This document shows, one piece after another, positions 1 through 7,346 of a stretch of DNA of 33,681 bases (position 1 is the first letter of the stretch; each line of letters starts with the position of its first letter). The notes beneath the pieces were generated by a model that did no database searches, was not told where the DNA came from, and saw only the letters and a program-made list of their open reading frames with translations. This DNA is from Pseudomonadota bacterium. GTDB lineage: Bacteria > Pseudomonadota > Alphaproteobacteria > Acetobacterales > Acetobacteraceae. A program made the translations under genes and the position numbers. The stretch lies in the NCBI GenBank assembly GCA_021805545.1, contig JAJZFB010000007.1, positions 1-33,681 of the forward strand. The letters are read 5' to 3'.

Positions 1-555
1 AGCATCGGCATGGCGTTTGGCCCGGCCCGTGGCGTATTGGTAAATCACCGCCGGCGGATCGGCACCGCCGCAGGCCCGGTCATCCCGCGCGGCCACCCAA
101 AAATAGCCTTGTTTCGTCTTACCGCGACCGGGGTCGAGAATTTTTATCGTCGTTTCGTCCGCGAAGATTCTCGTAGACGAGAGCACCTCCAGATGCCCGC
201 GGATCTCGCGCACGCTCATGCCGCGCGCATACATCGAGATGATCTTGTCATCGAACTCCGGGAACCGCCGCTGGTACTTCCCGATCAGCTTCGGGTCGAA
301 CGTCCCAGCCCGGTCGCGGGGGATGGCCAGCGTCACCTGCGAAGTGCCGCTCAATACCGTCTTCTTCGACGTCCCATTCCGCCGGTTACCCTGCTCAAGA
401 GCCTCCTCATGAGCCAGGTGGTCGTCCAACTCGGCCGACAGAATGCGCTCCGATAGCGCTTTCTTCAGCTCATCCAGTAGCCCTCCGCTGCCAAACAGCT
501 CCCGCGCATCGCGCCCAGCAAGCAAACGGTCAAGCAAGTCCTTATCAATCGCCAT
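1..555 (-). pseudogene. Chimeric transposase ORF: IS256 N-terminus fused in frame to IS66 (partial)
   Basis: An open minus-strand frame starts at ATG 555 (MAIDKDLLDRLLAGRD) after GAGGAGG and stays open for 185 codons to the window edge. Residues 1 to about 125 are typical of the N-terminal part of IS256/mutator transposases: the AELDDHL region, NRRNGTSKKTV, and the helix-turn-helix-like YARGMSVREIRGHLE. Where IS256 would continue with ELYG..., the frame switches without a stop to an IS66 TnpC catalytic-domain sequence: STRIFADETTIKILDPGRGK, then GYFWVAARDDR and GGADPPAVIYQYA. The junction lies near position 175-183. The IS256 catalytic core is missing and so are the N-terminal parts of IS66 TnpC, so the product is unlikely to be an active transposase of either family. 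I read it as a deletion or recombination scar that happened to keep the frame. Confidence 0.75.
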
Positions 556-610
556 CTCATCGGGCCTCCTCGCCCAATCCTATGGCAATGCACAAAATTC
601 CGGATAGTCC
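1..610 (-). mobile_element. IS256-type element end with IS66-derived interior (partial, runs off window)
   Basis: The sequence between the left window edge and about 610 belongs to a transposable element inserted in the IS630 remnant to its right. On the minus strand the IS630 orfB reading ...VDPAR breaks off at about 610 and is replaced by GGGACTATCCGGAATTTTGT, which I take as the terminal inverted repeat of an IS256-family element. A Shine-Dalgarno GAGGAGG and the transposase start follow about 55 bp further in. The other end lies outside the window, so the full length, the second inverted repeat and any target duplication cannot be seen. The exact terminal base is inferred from where IS630 homology stops. 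Confidence 0.6.
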
Positions 611-1048
611 CGCCGTGCCGGATCAACCTTGCTTTGATATTTACGCCACAGCTCCCGATGCCGCGTGACCTTCGGCCGTAACTGCTCGGCGGGCAGAACG
701 CTTTTTTTTGAAGCTGAGCCCTTCATCATGAACAAAGCGCCAGACCTGCACGTAGTCCACTTTCACGCCAAATTCAGCCAGTAGTTCGGCAGCAAGCCCG
801 CGAAGGGTGAAATCGCGTTCAGCCCTGGCAATCAGCCAATCCCGCAAGCCCCCGCTCAATAAGCGTGGCTTGTGTCCCCCCATTGGCAAAGGCGCCGCAC
901 TACCACGCTCACGATAGCGGCAAACCCATCTGATCGCGCTGCTTTCAGAAACATCAAACCGTGCGGCCGCAGCCCGAGCCGACAGTCCGCCAGTCACAAC
1001 GGATTCAACAACCCGCTCGCGTAGATCCATCGAATAGGGCTTCACCAT
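610..1048 (-). pseudogene. IS630-family transposase, orfA plus truncated orfB
   Basis: The frame from ATG 1048 encodes the IS630 N-terminal helix-turn-helix half (MVKPYSMDLRERVVESVVTG, SARAAAARFDVSESSAIRW, ...VQVWRFVHDEGLSFKKK). At the run of eight A's near 703-710 the family normally shifts frame into orfB. In the shifted frame the sequence reads on as SVLPAEQLRPKVTRHRELW and KYQSKVDPAR, which is orfB, and then breaks off into IS256-type sequence at about 610, just before the expected LVFIDET catalytic motif. Without a shift, orfA ends at 641 after 135 residues. The DDE catalytic domain is absent, so this copy cannot transpose itself. SD GGAGG lies 10 nt before the start. Confidence 0.8.
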
Positions 1049-1139
1049 GCAAGGCTGGCCTCCAATCCCAGCACAAAGCTTGAATCACAATTCAAACCGC
1101 GCCGGAATCCCACGATTCAAATAAATGTCATCACACTAG
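610..1139 (-). mobile_element. Truncated IS630-family element, copy 1
   Basis: This holds the start of an IS630-type element on the minus strand: a right terminus at about 1126-1139 (plus-strand ATCACACTA, ending at a TA dinucleotide), a leader with GGAGG before the orfA start at 1048, orfA, and the first ~30 codons of orfB. The same ATCACACTA end recurs next to another repeat at 25404-25413. The element is cut at about 610 by IS256-type sequence, so only the transposase N-terminus remains. Confidence 0.65.
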
Positions 1140-1207
1140 AATCAGACCGGTTCGAGCCTCGTCAACAGCTTAAGTTAACGCCTATGGGCGCGAGGCCCCC
1201 TTTTTTC

Positions 1208-3556
1208 TTAAGTCACTTCCTCGGGCGGTGCCTTCTCGGCCCCATCGTCGCCTTCTTCGGGTTCCGGCTTGGGCAGGGCCAAAATGGGGGCTTCGGCAAT
1301 GTCGAAGGCGAGCTTGCCGTCCTTTACCGTTACCTTTACCGCGCCGCCCTTCACCAGCTTGCCGAACAGCAGCTCTTCCGCCAGCGGCTTTTTGATAAGC
1401 TCCTGGATGACGCGGCCCAGCGGGCGCGCGCCATAGAGCGGCTCGTAACCCCGCTCGGCCAGGAATTCCTTGGCCGCGGAGGACAGCTCGATCGTCACGT
1501 TGCGGTCGGCGAGCTGCGCCTCCAGCTGCATGACGAATTTTTCCACCACGCGGCCGACGATTTCCGGCGTAAGGGCCGCGAAGGGGATGATGGCATCGAG
1601 CCGGTTGCGGAATTCCGGCGTGAAGAGGCGCTTCACCGCTTCCTCATCCTCGCCCACGCGCACTTGCTTGCCGAAGCCGATGCCCGGCTTCTGCATGTCG
1701 GTCGCGCCGGCATTGGTGGTCATGATGAGGATGACGTTGCGGAAATCGATCTTCTTGCCGTTATGGTCGGTCAGCTTCCCGTGATCCATGATCTGGAGCA
1801 GGATGTTGAACAGGTCTGGATGCGCTTTCTCGATTTCGTCGAGCAGCAGCACGCAATGCGGGTGCTGGTCGATGGCGTCGGTCAGCAGCCCGCCCTGGTC
1901 GAACCCGACATAGCCCGGGGGCGCGCCGATGAGGCGGGAGACGGAATGCCGCTCCATGTATTCAGACATATCGAACCGGGTCAGCTCGATGCCGAGTGTG
2001 GCGGCAAGCTGGCGCGCAACCTCGGTTTTGCCGACGCCGGTGGGGCCGGAGAAGAGGTAGTTGCCGATCGGCTTCTCGGGGTCGCGCAGCCCGGCGCGGG
2101 AGAGCTTCATGGCGGCTGAAAGCGCCTCGATGGCGGCGTTCTGGCCAAACACCATCGATTTCAAATCGCGTTCCAGATTGCGCAGCACCTCCTTGTCGTC
2201 GGTCGAGACCGATTTGGGCGGGATGCGCGCGATCTTGGACACCATCTCCTCGACATCCTTGAGCGTGACCGTCTTGCGGCGCTTGCTCTCGGGCTGGAGC
2301 ATGCGCGCCGCACCGGCCTCGTCGATCACGTCGATGGCCTTGTCCGGCAGCTTGCGGTCGTTGATGTATTTTGCCGAAAGCTCGACGGCGGCGCGGATCG
2401 CGTCGTCGGTATAACGGACCTTGTGGTGCTTCTCATAGGCCGTTTTCAGGCCCTTGAGGATTTTCACCGTGTCCTCGACCGAAGGCTCGTTCACGTCGAT
2501 CTTCTGGAAGCGCCGCACCAAAGCGCGGTCTTTCTCGAAGTAGTTGCGGAACTCTTTATAGGTGGTGGAGCCGATGCAGCGCAGCGTGCCCTGGGCCAGA
2601 GCGGGTTTGAGCAGGTTGGAGGCATCCATGGCCCCGCCCGAAGTGGCACCAGCGCCGATGACGGTGTGGATTTCGTCGATGAACAGGATGGCGCCGGGCG
2701 AATTCTCTATCTCGGTCACCACGGCTTTCAGCCGCTCCTCGAAATCGCCGCGGTAGCGCGTGCCGGCCAGCAGCGAGCCCATATCCAGCGCGAAGATGGT
2801 GGCGTTGAGCAGCACCTCCGGTACGTCGCCATCGATGATGCGCTTGGCCAGCCCTTCCGCGATGGCGGTTTTGCCCACGCCGGGGTCGCCTACATAAAGC
2901 GGGTTGTTCTTGGTGCGGCGGCACAGAATTTGGATGGTGCGCTCAATCTCATGCTCGCGCCCGATCAGCGGGTCGATCTTGCCCTCTTTCGCGCGCTTGT
3001 TGAGGTTGATGCAGTAGGTGGAAAGCGCGTCCTGGCCGCGCTTGGCGCTGCCCTTCTCCTCGCGCTCGTTCGGCTCGGCGGGTTCGGACGAGCCAGTGGG
3101 CGGGCGCGGGCTGGATTTGCCGGGGCTTTTGGCGATGCCGTGGGAGATGAAATTGACGGCATCCAGCCGTGTCATGTCCTGTAATTGCAGGAAATACACG
3201 GCATGGCTCTCGCGTTCGGAGAACAGGGCGACCAGCACGTTGGCGCCGGTGACCTCGTCCCGCCCCGAGGATTGCACATGGATGGCGGCACGCTGCACCA
3301 CGCGCTGGAACCCGGCGGTGGGTTTGGGGTCGCCCGCGCGGTCCGTGGCCAAACCGGCCAGGTCCTTGTCGAGAAACTCAGTGAGGTCTTTTTTGATCTT
3401 CTCGATATCCACCCCGCAGGCGCGCAGCACCGTCAGCGCGTCCGCATCATCGACCAGCCCGAGCAGCAGGTGCTCAAGGGTCGCGTATTCGTGCTTGCGG
3501 TCTGCGGCCAGTTGCAGGGCCCGGTGCAGAGTCTGTTCAAGATTGCGAGACAGCAT
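1208..3556 (-). CDS. clpA: ATP-dependent Clp protease ATP-binding subunit ClpA
   Basis: ClpA is the AAA+ unfoldase that feeds ClpS-delivered N-degron substrates and other proteins to the ClpP peptidase in the cytoplasm. The 782-residue protein has a Clp N-domain (about 1-145), a first AAA+ module with Walker A GDPGVGKT (223-230) and Walker B ILFIDEIH (about 290-297), and a second module with Walker A GPTGVGKT (504-511) and Walker [12 protein letters not shown]. It lacks the long coiled-coil insert of ClpB, and a GIGFG stretch before the C-terminal small domain fits the ClpP-binding loop. The length is normal for alphaproteobacterial ClpA. The start at 3556 has AAGGA 9 nt upstream. clpS lies 137 nt upstream on the same strand, the usual arrangement, so the two may be cotranscribed. 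Confidence 0.97.
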   Translation of the reverse strand: MLSRNLEQTLHRALQLAADRKHEYATLEHLLLGLVDDADALTVLRACGVDIEKIKKDLTEFLDKDLAGLATDRAGDPKPTAGFQRVVQRAAIHVQSSGRDEVTGANVLVALFSERESHAVYFLQLQDMTRLDAVNFISHGIAKSPGKSSPRPPTGSSEPAEPNEREEKGSAKRGQDALSTYCINLNKRAKEGKIDPLIGREHEIERTIQILCRRTKNNPLYVGDPGVGKTAIAEGLAKRIIDGDVPEVLLNATIFALDMGSLLAGTRYRGDFEERLKAVVTEIENSPGAILFIDEIHTVIGAGATSGGAMDASNLLKPALAQGTLRCIGSTTYKEFRNYFEKDRALVRRFQKIDVNEPSVEDTVKILKGLKTAYEKHHKVRYTDDAIRAAVELSAKYINDRKLPDKAIDVIDEAGAARMLQPESKRRKTVTLKDVEEMVSKIARIPPKSVSTDDKEVLRNLERDLKSMVFGQNAAIEALSAAMKLSRAGLRDPEKPIGNYLFSGPTGVGKTEVARQLAATLGIELTRFDMSEYMERHSVSRLIGAPPGYVGFDQGGLLTDAIDQHPHCVLLLDEIEKAHPDLFNILLQIMDHGKLTDHNGKKIDFRNVILIMTTNAGATDMQKPGIGFGKQVRVGEDEEAVKRLFTPEFRNRLDAIIPFAALTPEIVGRVVEKFVMQLEAQLADRNVTIELSSAAKEFLAERGYEPLYGARPLGRVIQELIKKPLAEELLFGKLVKGGAVKVTVKDGKLAFDIAEAPILALPKPEPEEGDDGAEKAPPEEVT

Positions 3557-3693
3557 GGATTACATTCCTTCACGCCGCGGGACGGCGCTTTGAGTTCCGG
3601 GCTGAAACACGGCCTGCCCGGCCGGCCTGGCATTTCCGCCATCGCGGTATGTCATCTTACATTCACATGGGGTTGGCGAGGAAAAATAAACTG

Positions 3694-4023
3694 TCATTCT
3701 TTCTCAATCGTGCATTGCAAGGGGTGCTGGTTCTGGCGCGCCAGATCCATCACCTGCGTCACCTTGGTTTCCGCCACCTCGTATGTGTAAACGCCGCACA
3801 CGCCCACGCCGCGGCGGTGCACATGCAGCATGATCTGCGTCGCCTGGTCGCGCGATTTTTGGAAAAACCGTTCCAGCACATGCACCACGAATTCCATCGG
3901 CGTGTAATCGTCGTTGAGCATCAGAACCTTGTACATCGTGGGCTTGCGCGTTTTGGGGCGCGGTTTGACCACCACCCCTACATTTGGCCCCTCTGTGCCC
4001 TTGCGCCTGTCATTCTCGCTCAT
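3694..4023 (-). CDS. clpS: ClpS adaptor protein
   Basis: ClpS binds proteins with bulky hydrophobic N-terminal residues and hands them to ClpA. The conserved core is clear: [17 protein letters not shown], the VLERFF helix, the [13 protein letters not shown] stretch with the histidine that shapes the N-degron pocket, YTYEVAETK, and the C-terminal [10 protein letters not shown] place the start at ATG 4023 (MSENDRRKG), giving 109 residues, the normal length. The frame is open further upstream to ATG 4095, but that would add 24 residues of MIQG/MIQD repeats encoded by a 12-bp tandem repeat, which no ClpS I know carries. The Shine-Dalgarno sequence before 4023 is weak (AGGGCACGGGT), so the longer form is not excluded. 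Confidence 0.93.
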   Translation of the reverse strand: MSENDRRKGTEGPNVGVVVKPRPKTRKPTMYKVLMLNDDYTPMEFVVHVLERFFQKSRDQATQIMLHVHRRGVGVCGVYTYEVAETKVTQVMDLARQNQHPLQCTIEKE

Positions 4024-4031
4024 ACCCGTGC

Positions 4032-4097
4032 CCTGAATCGTATTCGTGTCCTGGATCATACCCTGGATTATATCCTGGATCATACCCTGCATCATCT
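4032..4097. repeat. 12-bp tandem repeat upstream of clpS
   Basis: On the plus strand four 12-bp units run head to tail at 4050-4097: CCTGGATCATAC, CCTGGATTATAT, CCTGGATCATAC, CCTGCATCATCT. A diverged fifth unit, CCTGAATCGTAT, lies at 4032-4043. Units alternate, so a 24-bp higher-order period is also visible. The array lies 27 nt or less before the chosen clpS start, in its leader, and is in frame with clpS. Confidence 0.85.
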
Positions 4098-4290
4098 ACT
4101 CCGCGTTCCGCGCCCGAAACCCGTGCGCGGCGGAGGCATAATGCCAGCCGTGTTTCAGCCGCCCCCGGTTTCAACATATCGAATGGCGTGGCGTGATTGA
4201 AAGAGTGTTTTTCTCTCCCGGCCAGAAAAACATGGTTTCGTGAAGACATGATATACGCACGAGCCGTGCATGCGCATAACGCGCATAAGC

Positions 4291-4326
4291 ATAAAAGGCC
4301 GGCCCGGTGCCGGGCCGGCCTTTTAT
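4291..4326 (-). terminator. Strong bidirectional hairpin terminator after the phasin gene
   Basis: A perfect 17-bp inverted repeat with a 2-nt loop: AAAAGGCCGGCCCGG, TG, CCGGGCCGGCCTTTT, extended by AT on each side. The stem is flanked by A and T runs, so it can act in both directions. It sits about 120 nt downstream of the phasin stop, the only transcript pointing at it from close range. Confidence 0.8.
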
Positions 4327-4447
4327 GGCCAGGAGTTGCGGTAGACTGGTATCTCCTGCCCGGCGGGCCAGCCTGGATAAAGCCGGGCTGGCGAAAATGG
4401 CCTGGCACCAGCTTGTGCCAAGCCACCCGGGAGAGATAAGGGCCGGT

Positions 4448-4987
4448 TTAGTGGGCCTTGCCGAAGGTTTCCACGGCGAGGGAGATGCGCGCGGTAATCG
4501 GCGCGATGGCCTGCTCAGCCAGCTTCACGGTGGCATCCGTCAGCTTGTTGCTCTCGGATACGGCCTTCTCGATGCTCGACTTGGTGAAGCCGGTCTGCAG
4601 GTCCACGGCTTCCTTGACGGATTTAACGCCCATCAGGGATTTTCCGAAGGCCACGGATTCTTCGAGCGAGCTCTTGGAGCTGACGGCGAATTGCTTGGAC
4701 AGGTCCTGCATGCCGCTGACATAAATCTGCGTTGCCTTGATGAAGGCTTCCATGTTGCCCTGGCTGAAGGACAGCAGCTCTTCGGAGGTTTTCACGGCTT
4801 TCTCAACGCCTTCCTTCAATTTGGCCTGAGAGGTCTCAAGGCCTTTGGTGGCTTTTTCAATCCCCTCGCGCACGGCGGCTATGGATTTCTCGAAATTCTT
4901 GACGGAGACTTCGGCTGCGGTCTCGATGGTGCTGGCGGCCTCGGTGGCGGCGGCCGTGGCCGATGCTTTGGTTTTGGTGGCGCTCAT
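4448..4987 (-). CDS. Phasin family protein
   Basis: Phasins coat polyhydroxyalkanoate granules and control their number and size. The 179-residue product (from ATG 4987, MSATKTKASATAAA) is an all-alpha, Ala/Lys/Glu/Ser-rich protein with the phasin-family pattern NFEKSIAAVREGIEKATKG, LLSFSQGNMEAFIKATQIY, SGMQDLSKQF and SVKEAVDLQTGFTKSSIEKA. No signal peptide or membrane segment is present. The frame runs up to ATG 5023, but the in-frame ATG at 4987 has GGGAG about 10 nt upstream and removes an untypical MQPLCSTGRIL leader. No PHA synthase is in the window. The gene is monocistronic, with its own promoter (5077-5105) and a hairpin behind it. Confidence 0.9.
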   Translation of the reverse strand: MSATKTKASATAAATEAASTIETAAEVSVKNFEKSIAAVREGIEKATKGLETSQAKLKEGVEKAVKTSEELLSFSQGNMEAFIKATQIYVSGMQDLSKQFAVSSKSSLEESVAFGKSLMGVKSVKEAVDLQTGFTKSSIEKAVSESNKLTDATVKLAEQAIAPITARISLAVETFGKAH

Positions 4988-5056
4988 AGTAAGGATTCTC
5001 CCGGTAGAACAAAGGGGCTGCACAGACTCCAGCCAGGCGAGTGGTCTACGACGATA

Positions 5057-5071
5057 TGCCGCAGTGCAGCA
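5057..5071. promoter_or_regulatory. TGC-rich dyad at the phasin transcription start (candidate PhaR operator)
   Basis: TGCCGCAGTGCAGCA is a 15-bp dyad in which six of seven base pairs match around a central G. It overlaps the predicted transcription start of the phasin gene, a repressor position. PhaR-type repressors of PHA genes in alphaproteobacteria recognise TGC/GCA-rich dyads, so PhaR is the natural candidate. That assignment is inference, since no phaR gene is in the window. Confidence 0.45.
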
Positions 5072-5076
5072 GTGCC

Positions 5077-5105
5077 CTTATAATTAACCCGCCCCCCGGC
5101 GTCAA
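5077..5105 (-). promoter_or_regulatory. Sigma70-type promoter of the phasin gene
   Basis: On the minus strand TTGACG (complement of 5100-5105) and TATAAG (complement of 5077-5082) are separated by exactly 17 bp, giving a predicted transcription start near 5070 and an untranslated leader of roughly 80 nt. It is the best-matching sigma70-like promoter I found in the window. Confidence 0.7.
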
Positions 5106-5111
5106 TGTTTT

Positions 5112-5126
5112 TTGTGCAATGCACAA
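5112..5126. promoter_or_regulatory. Perfect 15-bp palindrome upstream of the phasin promoter
   Basis: TTGTGCAATGCACAA is a perfect palindrome around a central A, beginning 6 bp upstream of the phasin -35 box. With the TGC-rich dyad at 5057-5071 it brackets the promoter. It could be a second site for the same regulator, as both contain GCANTGC, or a site for another one. Confidence 0.45.
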
Positions 5127-5201
5127 TATTGTCATGAAGGCGAAAATCGGCCTGTATCCGGCGGGTAACGGTGTATTTTCTGAGGGAAGCGCAGTAACGC
5201 T

Positions 5202-5231
5202 TTGGCTTTACATAAAATCAGCACATAAAAT
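5202..5231 (+). promoter_or_regulatory. Possible promoter of the D,D-carboxypeptidase gene
   Basis: TTGGCT at 5202-5207 and TAAAAT at 5226-5231 are 18 bp apart in AT-rich sequence about 80 bp before the chosen start. This is a moderate match to a sigma70-type promoter and nothing more specific. Confidence 0.35.
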
Positions 5232-5308
5232 GATGATTTTCCCTCGACATGGCGTGGCGGGGCGGATTAAATGTGAGACAGGTTTTTTTGCGAATGGGAG
5301 CGCGCCGG

Positions 5309-6646
5309 ATGAAGGCAGGGAGGCATCGCGGGGTTTTGCCGGGTCTTGCGGGGCTTTGCCTGGCGGCATTGGCCGCCATTCCGGTCAGCGCCAGGGCTGG
5401 TAATTACGGTTACGGCGGCAACGCATACGCGGCCGCAGAGGGGCCGACCTCGCCAGGGGTCAGCAGCATCCTCATCGATGCGCAAACCGGGGCTGTGCTC
5501 TCGGCCCGTGGCGCCGACGTGGAGCGCTACCCGGCCTCGCTCACCAAGCTGATGACGCTGGACCTTGCCTTCCAGGAGTTGCAGGACGGCCAGTTGAGCC
5601 TGGATACGCGGTTGCCTGTGTCTTACCACGCGCAATCGGTTGAGCCTGTTAAGCTCGGGCTGCTGGCCGGGCAGACCATCTCGGTGCGGGATGCGATTCT
5701 GGCCATGACCACCATGTCGGCCAATGATGCCGCCACGGCGCTGGGCGAGTATCTGGGCGGCGGGTCCGAGGCGCGGTGCGCGCAGATGATGAACGCGCGC
5801 GCTCAGGCGCTGGGCATGACACGGACACATTTCATGAACGCTTCTGGCCTGCCAAGCGCGGCCCAGTACACCACGGCCCATGACATGGCGATTCTGGCCC
5901 GCGACATTGTAGTGCATTACCCGCAATTCCAGAGCTTTTTCGAGGTGACGTCGTTCGAATTCCGTGGGACGCCGGTTTACAGCAATAATTTGATGCTGAA
6001 GCTCTATCCTGGCGCCACCGGGATGAAGACGGGCTTTACCGATCTCGCCATGTTTAATCTCGTGACCAGTGCCGAGCGCAATGGGCATGAGCTGATTGGC
6101 GTAGTGCTGCACGAGCCGGGCTGGGGCGCCAGCTACAGGCAGATGACGGCGATGCTGAACAGGGGCTTTGCCGGCGCGCCGGCACAAGGCGTGCTGGTGG
6201 CCGATGCGGCGGCGCTGCCGTTTCCGCCGCATGGACCATTGCCGGTGCCGCCACCTGCCCCGCAGGAATATGCCACCCTGGCGGGTGCGCCGGCGGCGCT
6301 ATCCGGCTTGCCGCCGCCACCGCCCGCCGCGCCGGTGGAGCGCGTGGCTGACCGCGCCCAGGGTGAAGAGGTGGGCGGCTGGGTCGCGCAGCTTGGGGTT
6401 TTCAGCCGTATTTCCAGCGCCCGCAGCGTGGCTATTAACATGCGCCGGCTGCGTGGCGTGGGTGTGGCCCGCATAACCCGCCTGCAGCATGATGGCCGCA
6501 TATTATGGAGCGCCCAGCTTGCCGGGCTGAGCGACCATGCCGCGCATAAAACCTGCGATGTGCTGTTCGCGCGTGGCGATAGCTGCCTTGTGCTGCCGCC
6601 GCCGGCCGACCATCTGGCCATGCTGACCGAGGATAGTGGAACTTAA
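5309..6646 (+). CDS. D-alanyl-D-alanine carboxypeptidase (S11 family) with C-terminal SPOR domain
   Basis: A penicillin-binding-protein-5-type enzyme that trims the terminal D-Ala from peptidoglycan stem peptides in the periplasm. Starting at ATG 5309 (GGGAG 8 nt upstream) it has 445 residues and a signal peptide (MKAGRHRG, then a hydrophobic stretch to about residue 30). The three serine-transferase motifs are present: SLTK (77-80), SAN (137-139) and KTG (240-242). A Pro/Ala-rich linker (about 310-360) leads to a C-terminal SPOR-like domain (about 367-440, WVAQLGVFSRISSARSVA onward), which in other proteins binds denuded glycan strands at division septa. It lacks an obvious C-terminal amphipathic anchor, so the SPOR domain may replace it for localisation. 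Upstream ATGs at 5249 and 5294 are in frame but less well placed. Confidence 0.92.
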   Translation: MKAGRHRGVLPGLAGLCLAALAAIPVSARAGNYGYGGNAYAAAEGPTSPGVSSILIDAQTGAVLSARGADVERYPASLTKLMTLDLAFQELQDGQLSLDTRLPVSYHAQSVEPVKLGLLAGQTISVRDAILAMTTMSANDAATALGEYLGGGSEARCAQMMNARAQALGMTRTHFMNASGLPSAAQYTTAHDMAILARDIVVHYPQFQSFFEVTSFEFRGTPVYSNNLMLKLYPGATGMKTGFTDLAMFNLVTSAERNGHELIGVVLHEPGWGASYRQMTAMLNRGFAGAPAQGVLVADAAALPFPPHGPLPVPPPAPQEYATLAGAPAALSGLPPPPPAAPVERVADRAQGEEVGGWVAQLGVFSRISSARSVAINMRRLRGVGVARITRLQHDGRILWSAQLAGLSDHAAHKTCDVLFARGDSCLVLPPPADHLAMLTEDSGT

Positions 6647-6761
6647 TTAGCTGAAAAATAATGCTTTTATGAATTCCCAGCGAAACGGGGGGCAGGCAGG
6701 CGAAGGTGCGCCTGACGGGTGGATTTGGCGCAGGGGCAAACCCGCTCTATGAGCGCGGCGC

Positions 6762-7346
6762 ATGCATAGTTTAAGCCTTGTCAACCTGCTTGCCAGTGCC
6801 GGGAATTCCTGGGTGTTGCAGGCCGCTATTATTATCTGTGGCACGTTCATCCTGGAGGATGCGGCGACGCTGCTGGCCGCGATGCAGGTGGCAACGGGCG
6901 CGCTCTCGCTGGAGCTGGCCCTGGGCTCGCTTTATGCCGGTATCGTGCTGGGCGATTTGGGGCTTTACGGGCTTGGCTACCTCTCGGGCCACCATGCCTG
7001 GGCGCGGCGGCTGGTGCCGCACCAGCGGCGTGAACTGGGGCGCGATTGGGTGAGCCAGCGCGTGATTCCCCTTGTTGTGGTCAGCCGCTTCGTGCCCGGG
7101 CTGCGCCTGCCTACATATACCACGCTCGGTTTTTTGCGCGCGCCGCTGCTGCATTTCGCGCTGGGGGCCATTGCCGCCACCCTGGTGTGGACTTCGGCCT
7201 TGTTTTACGTCTCGCTTAAGCTGGGCGCATTGATGCTGCATTATTTGGGTATTTGGCGCTGGGCCGGGCTTGCTGTATTCCTGCTCATCATCATCGGGGT
7301 CGGGCGTTTCGCGGCGCGTGCCTATACTAAAAGGACGGATTCATGA
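6762..7346 (+). CDS. DedA family (VTT/SNARE-associated domain) membrane protein
   Basis: A 194-residue polytopic inner-membrane protein. The DedA signature is visible: the acidic N-terminal re-entrant segment (GTFILEDAATLLAAM), GDLGLYGLGYLSG, and VVVSRFVPGLRLPTYTTLGF, which carries the essential arginine before the PG motif. Several hydrophobic helices follow, and the tail is basic. DedA proteins are linked to lipid translocation, including undecaprenyl phosphate recycling, and to proton-motive-force homeostasis, but the substrate here is not evident. There is no convincing Shine-Dalgarno sequence. The stop overlaps the start of the next gene (ATGA at 7343-7346), which implies translational coupling with the ATP-grasp protein. 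Confidence 0.88.
   Translation: MHSLSLVNLLASAGNSWVLQAAIIICGTFILEDAATLLAAMQVATGALSLELALGSLYAGIVLGDLGLYGLGYLSGHHAWARRLVPHQRRELGRDWVSQRVIPLVVVSRFVPGLRLPTYTTLGFLRAPLLHFALGAIAATLVWTSALFYVSLKLGALMLHYLGIWRWAGLAVFLLIIIGVGRFAARAYTKRTDS

Larger units (their letters stand above)
4024..4447. other. Intergenic region between clpS and the phasin gene
   Basis: These 424 bp hold no convincing gene. From left to right they contain the 12-bp repeat array in the clpS leader, about 190 bp with no obvious element (presumably including the clpS promoter), the strong hairpin at 4291-4326 that serves the phasin transcript, and about 120 bp of GC-rich sequence with minor dyads leading to the phasin stop codon. Confidence 0.6.
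4988..5308. other. Divergent intergenic region between phasin and carboxypeptidase genes
   Basis: The 321 bp carry two back-to-back transcription units: the phasin leader, promoter and dyads at 4988-5126, and a possible promoter for the carboxypeptidase at 5202-5231. The centre, around 5075-5240, is conspicuously AT-rich compared with the flanking genes. Confidence 0.6.

Noticed and set aside
1148-1206. GGTTCGAGCC followed by a GC hairpin and T run, as a tRNA 3' end or terminator
   Set aside because: No 5-bp T stem or acceptor stem can be formed around GTTCGAG. The hairpin arms are only about 4 bp, and the T run points in the plus direction where no transcript arrives.
1184-2119. Long plus-strand open frame opposite clpA
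   Set aside because: It is the antisense shadow of a clear clpA gene; high GC with biased third positions opens long false frames on the opposite strand. The product resembles no protein.
4023-4095. Longer ClpS start at 4095
   Set aside because: It would translate the 12-bp tandem array into 24 repeat residues absent from known ClpS proteins; kept as a caveat only.
5112-5126. FNR/CRP-type operator for the TTGTGCAATGCACAA palindrome
   Set aside because: The half-sites do not match TTGAT or TGTGA consensus; a TGC-rich PHA regulator site fits the context better.
5267-6232. Long minus-strand frame opposite the carboxypeptidase
   Set aside because: It is a His/Arg-rich antisense shadow of a gene with all three catalytic motifs.
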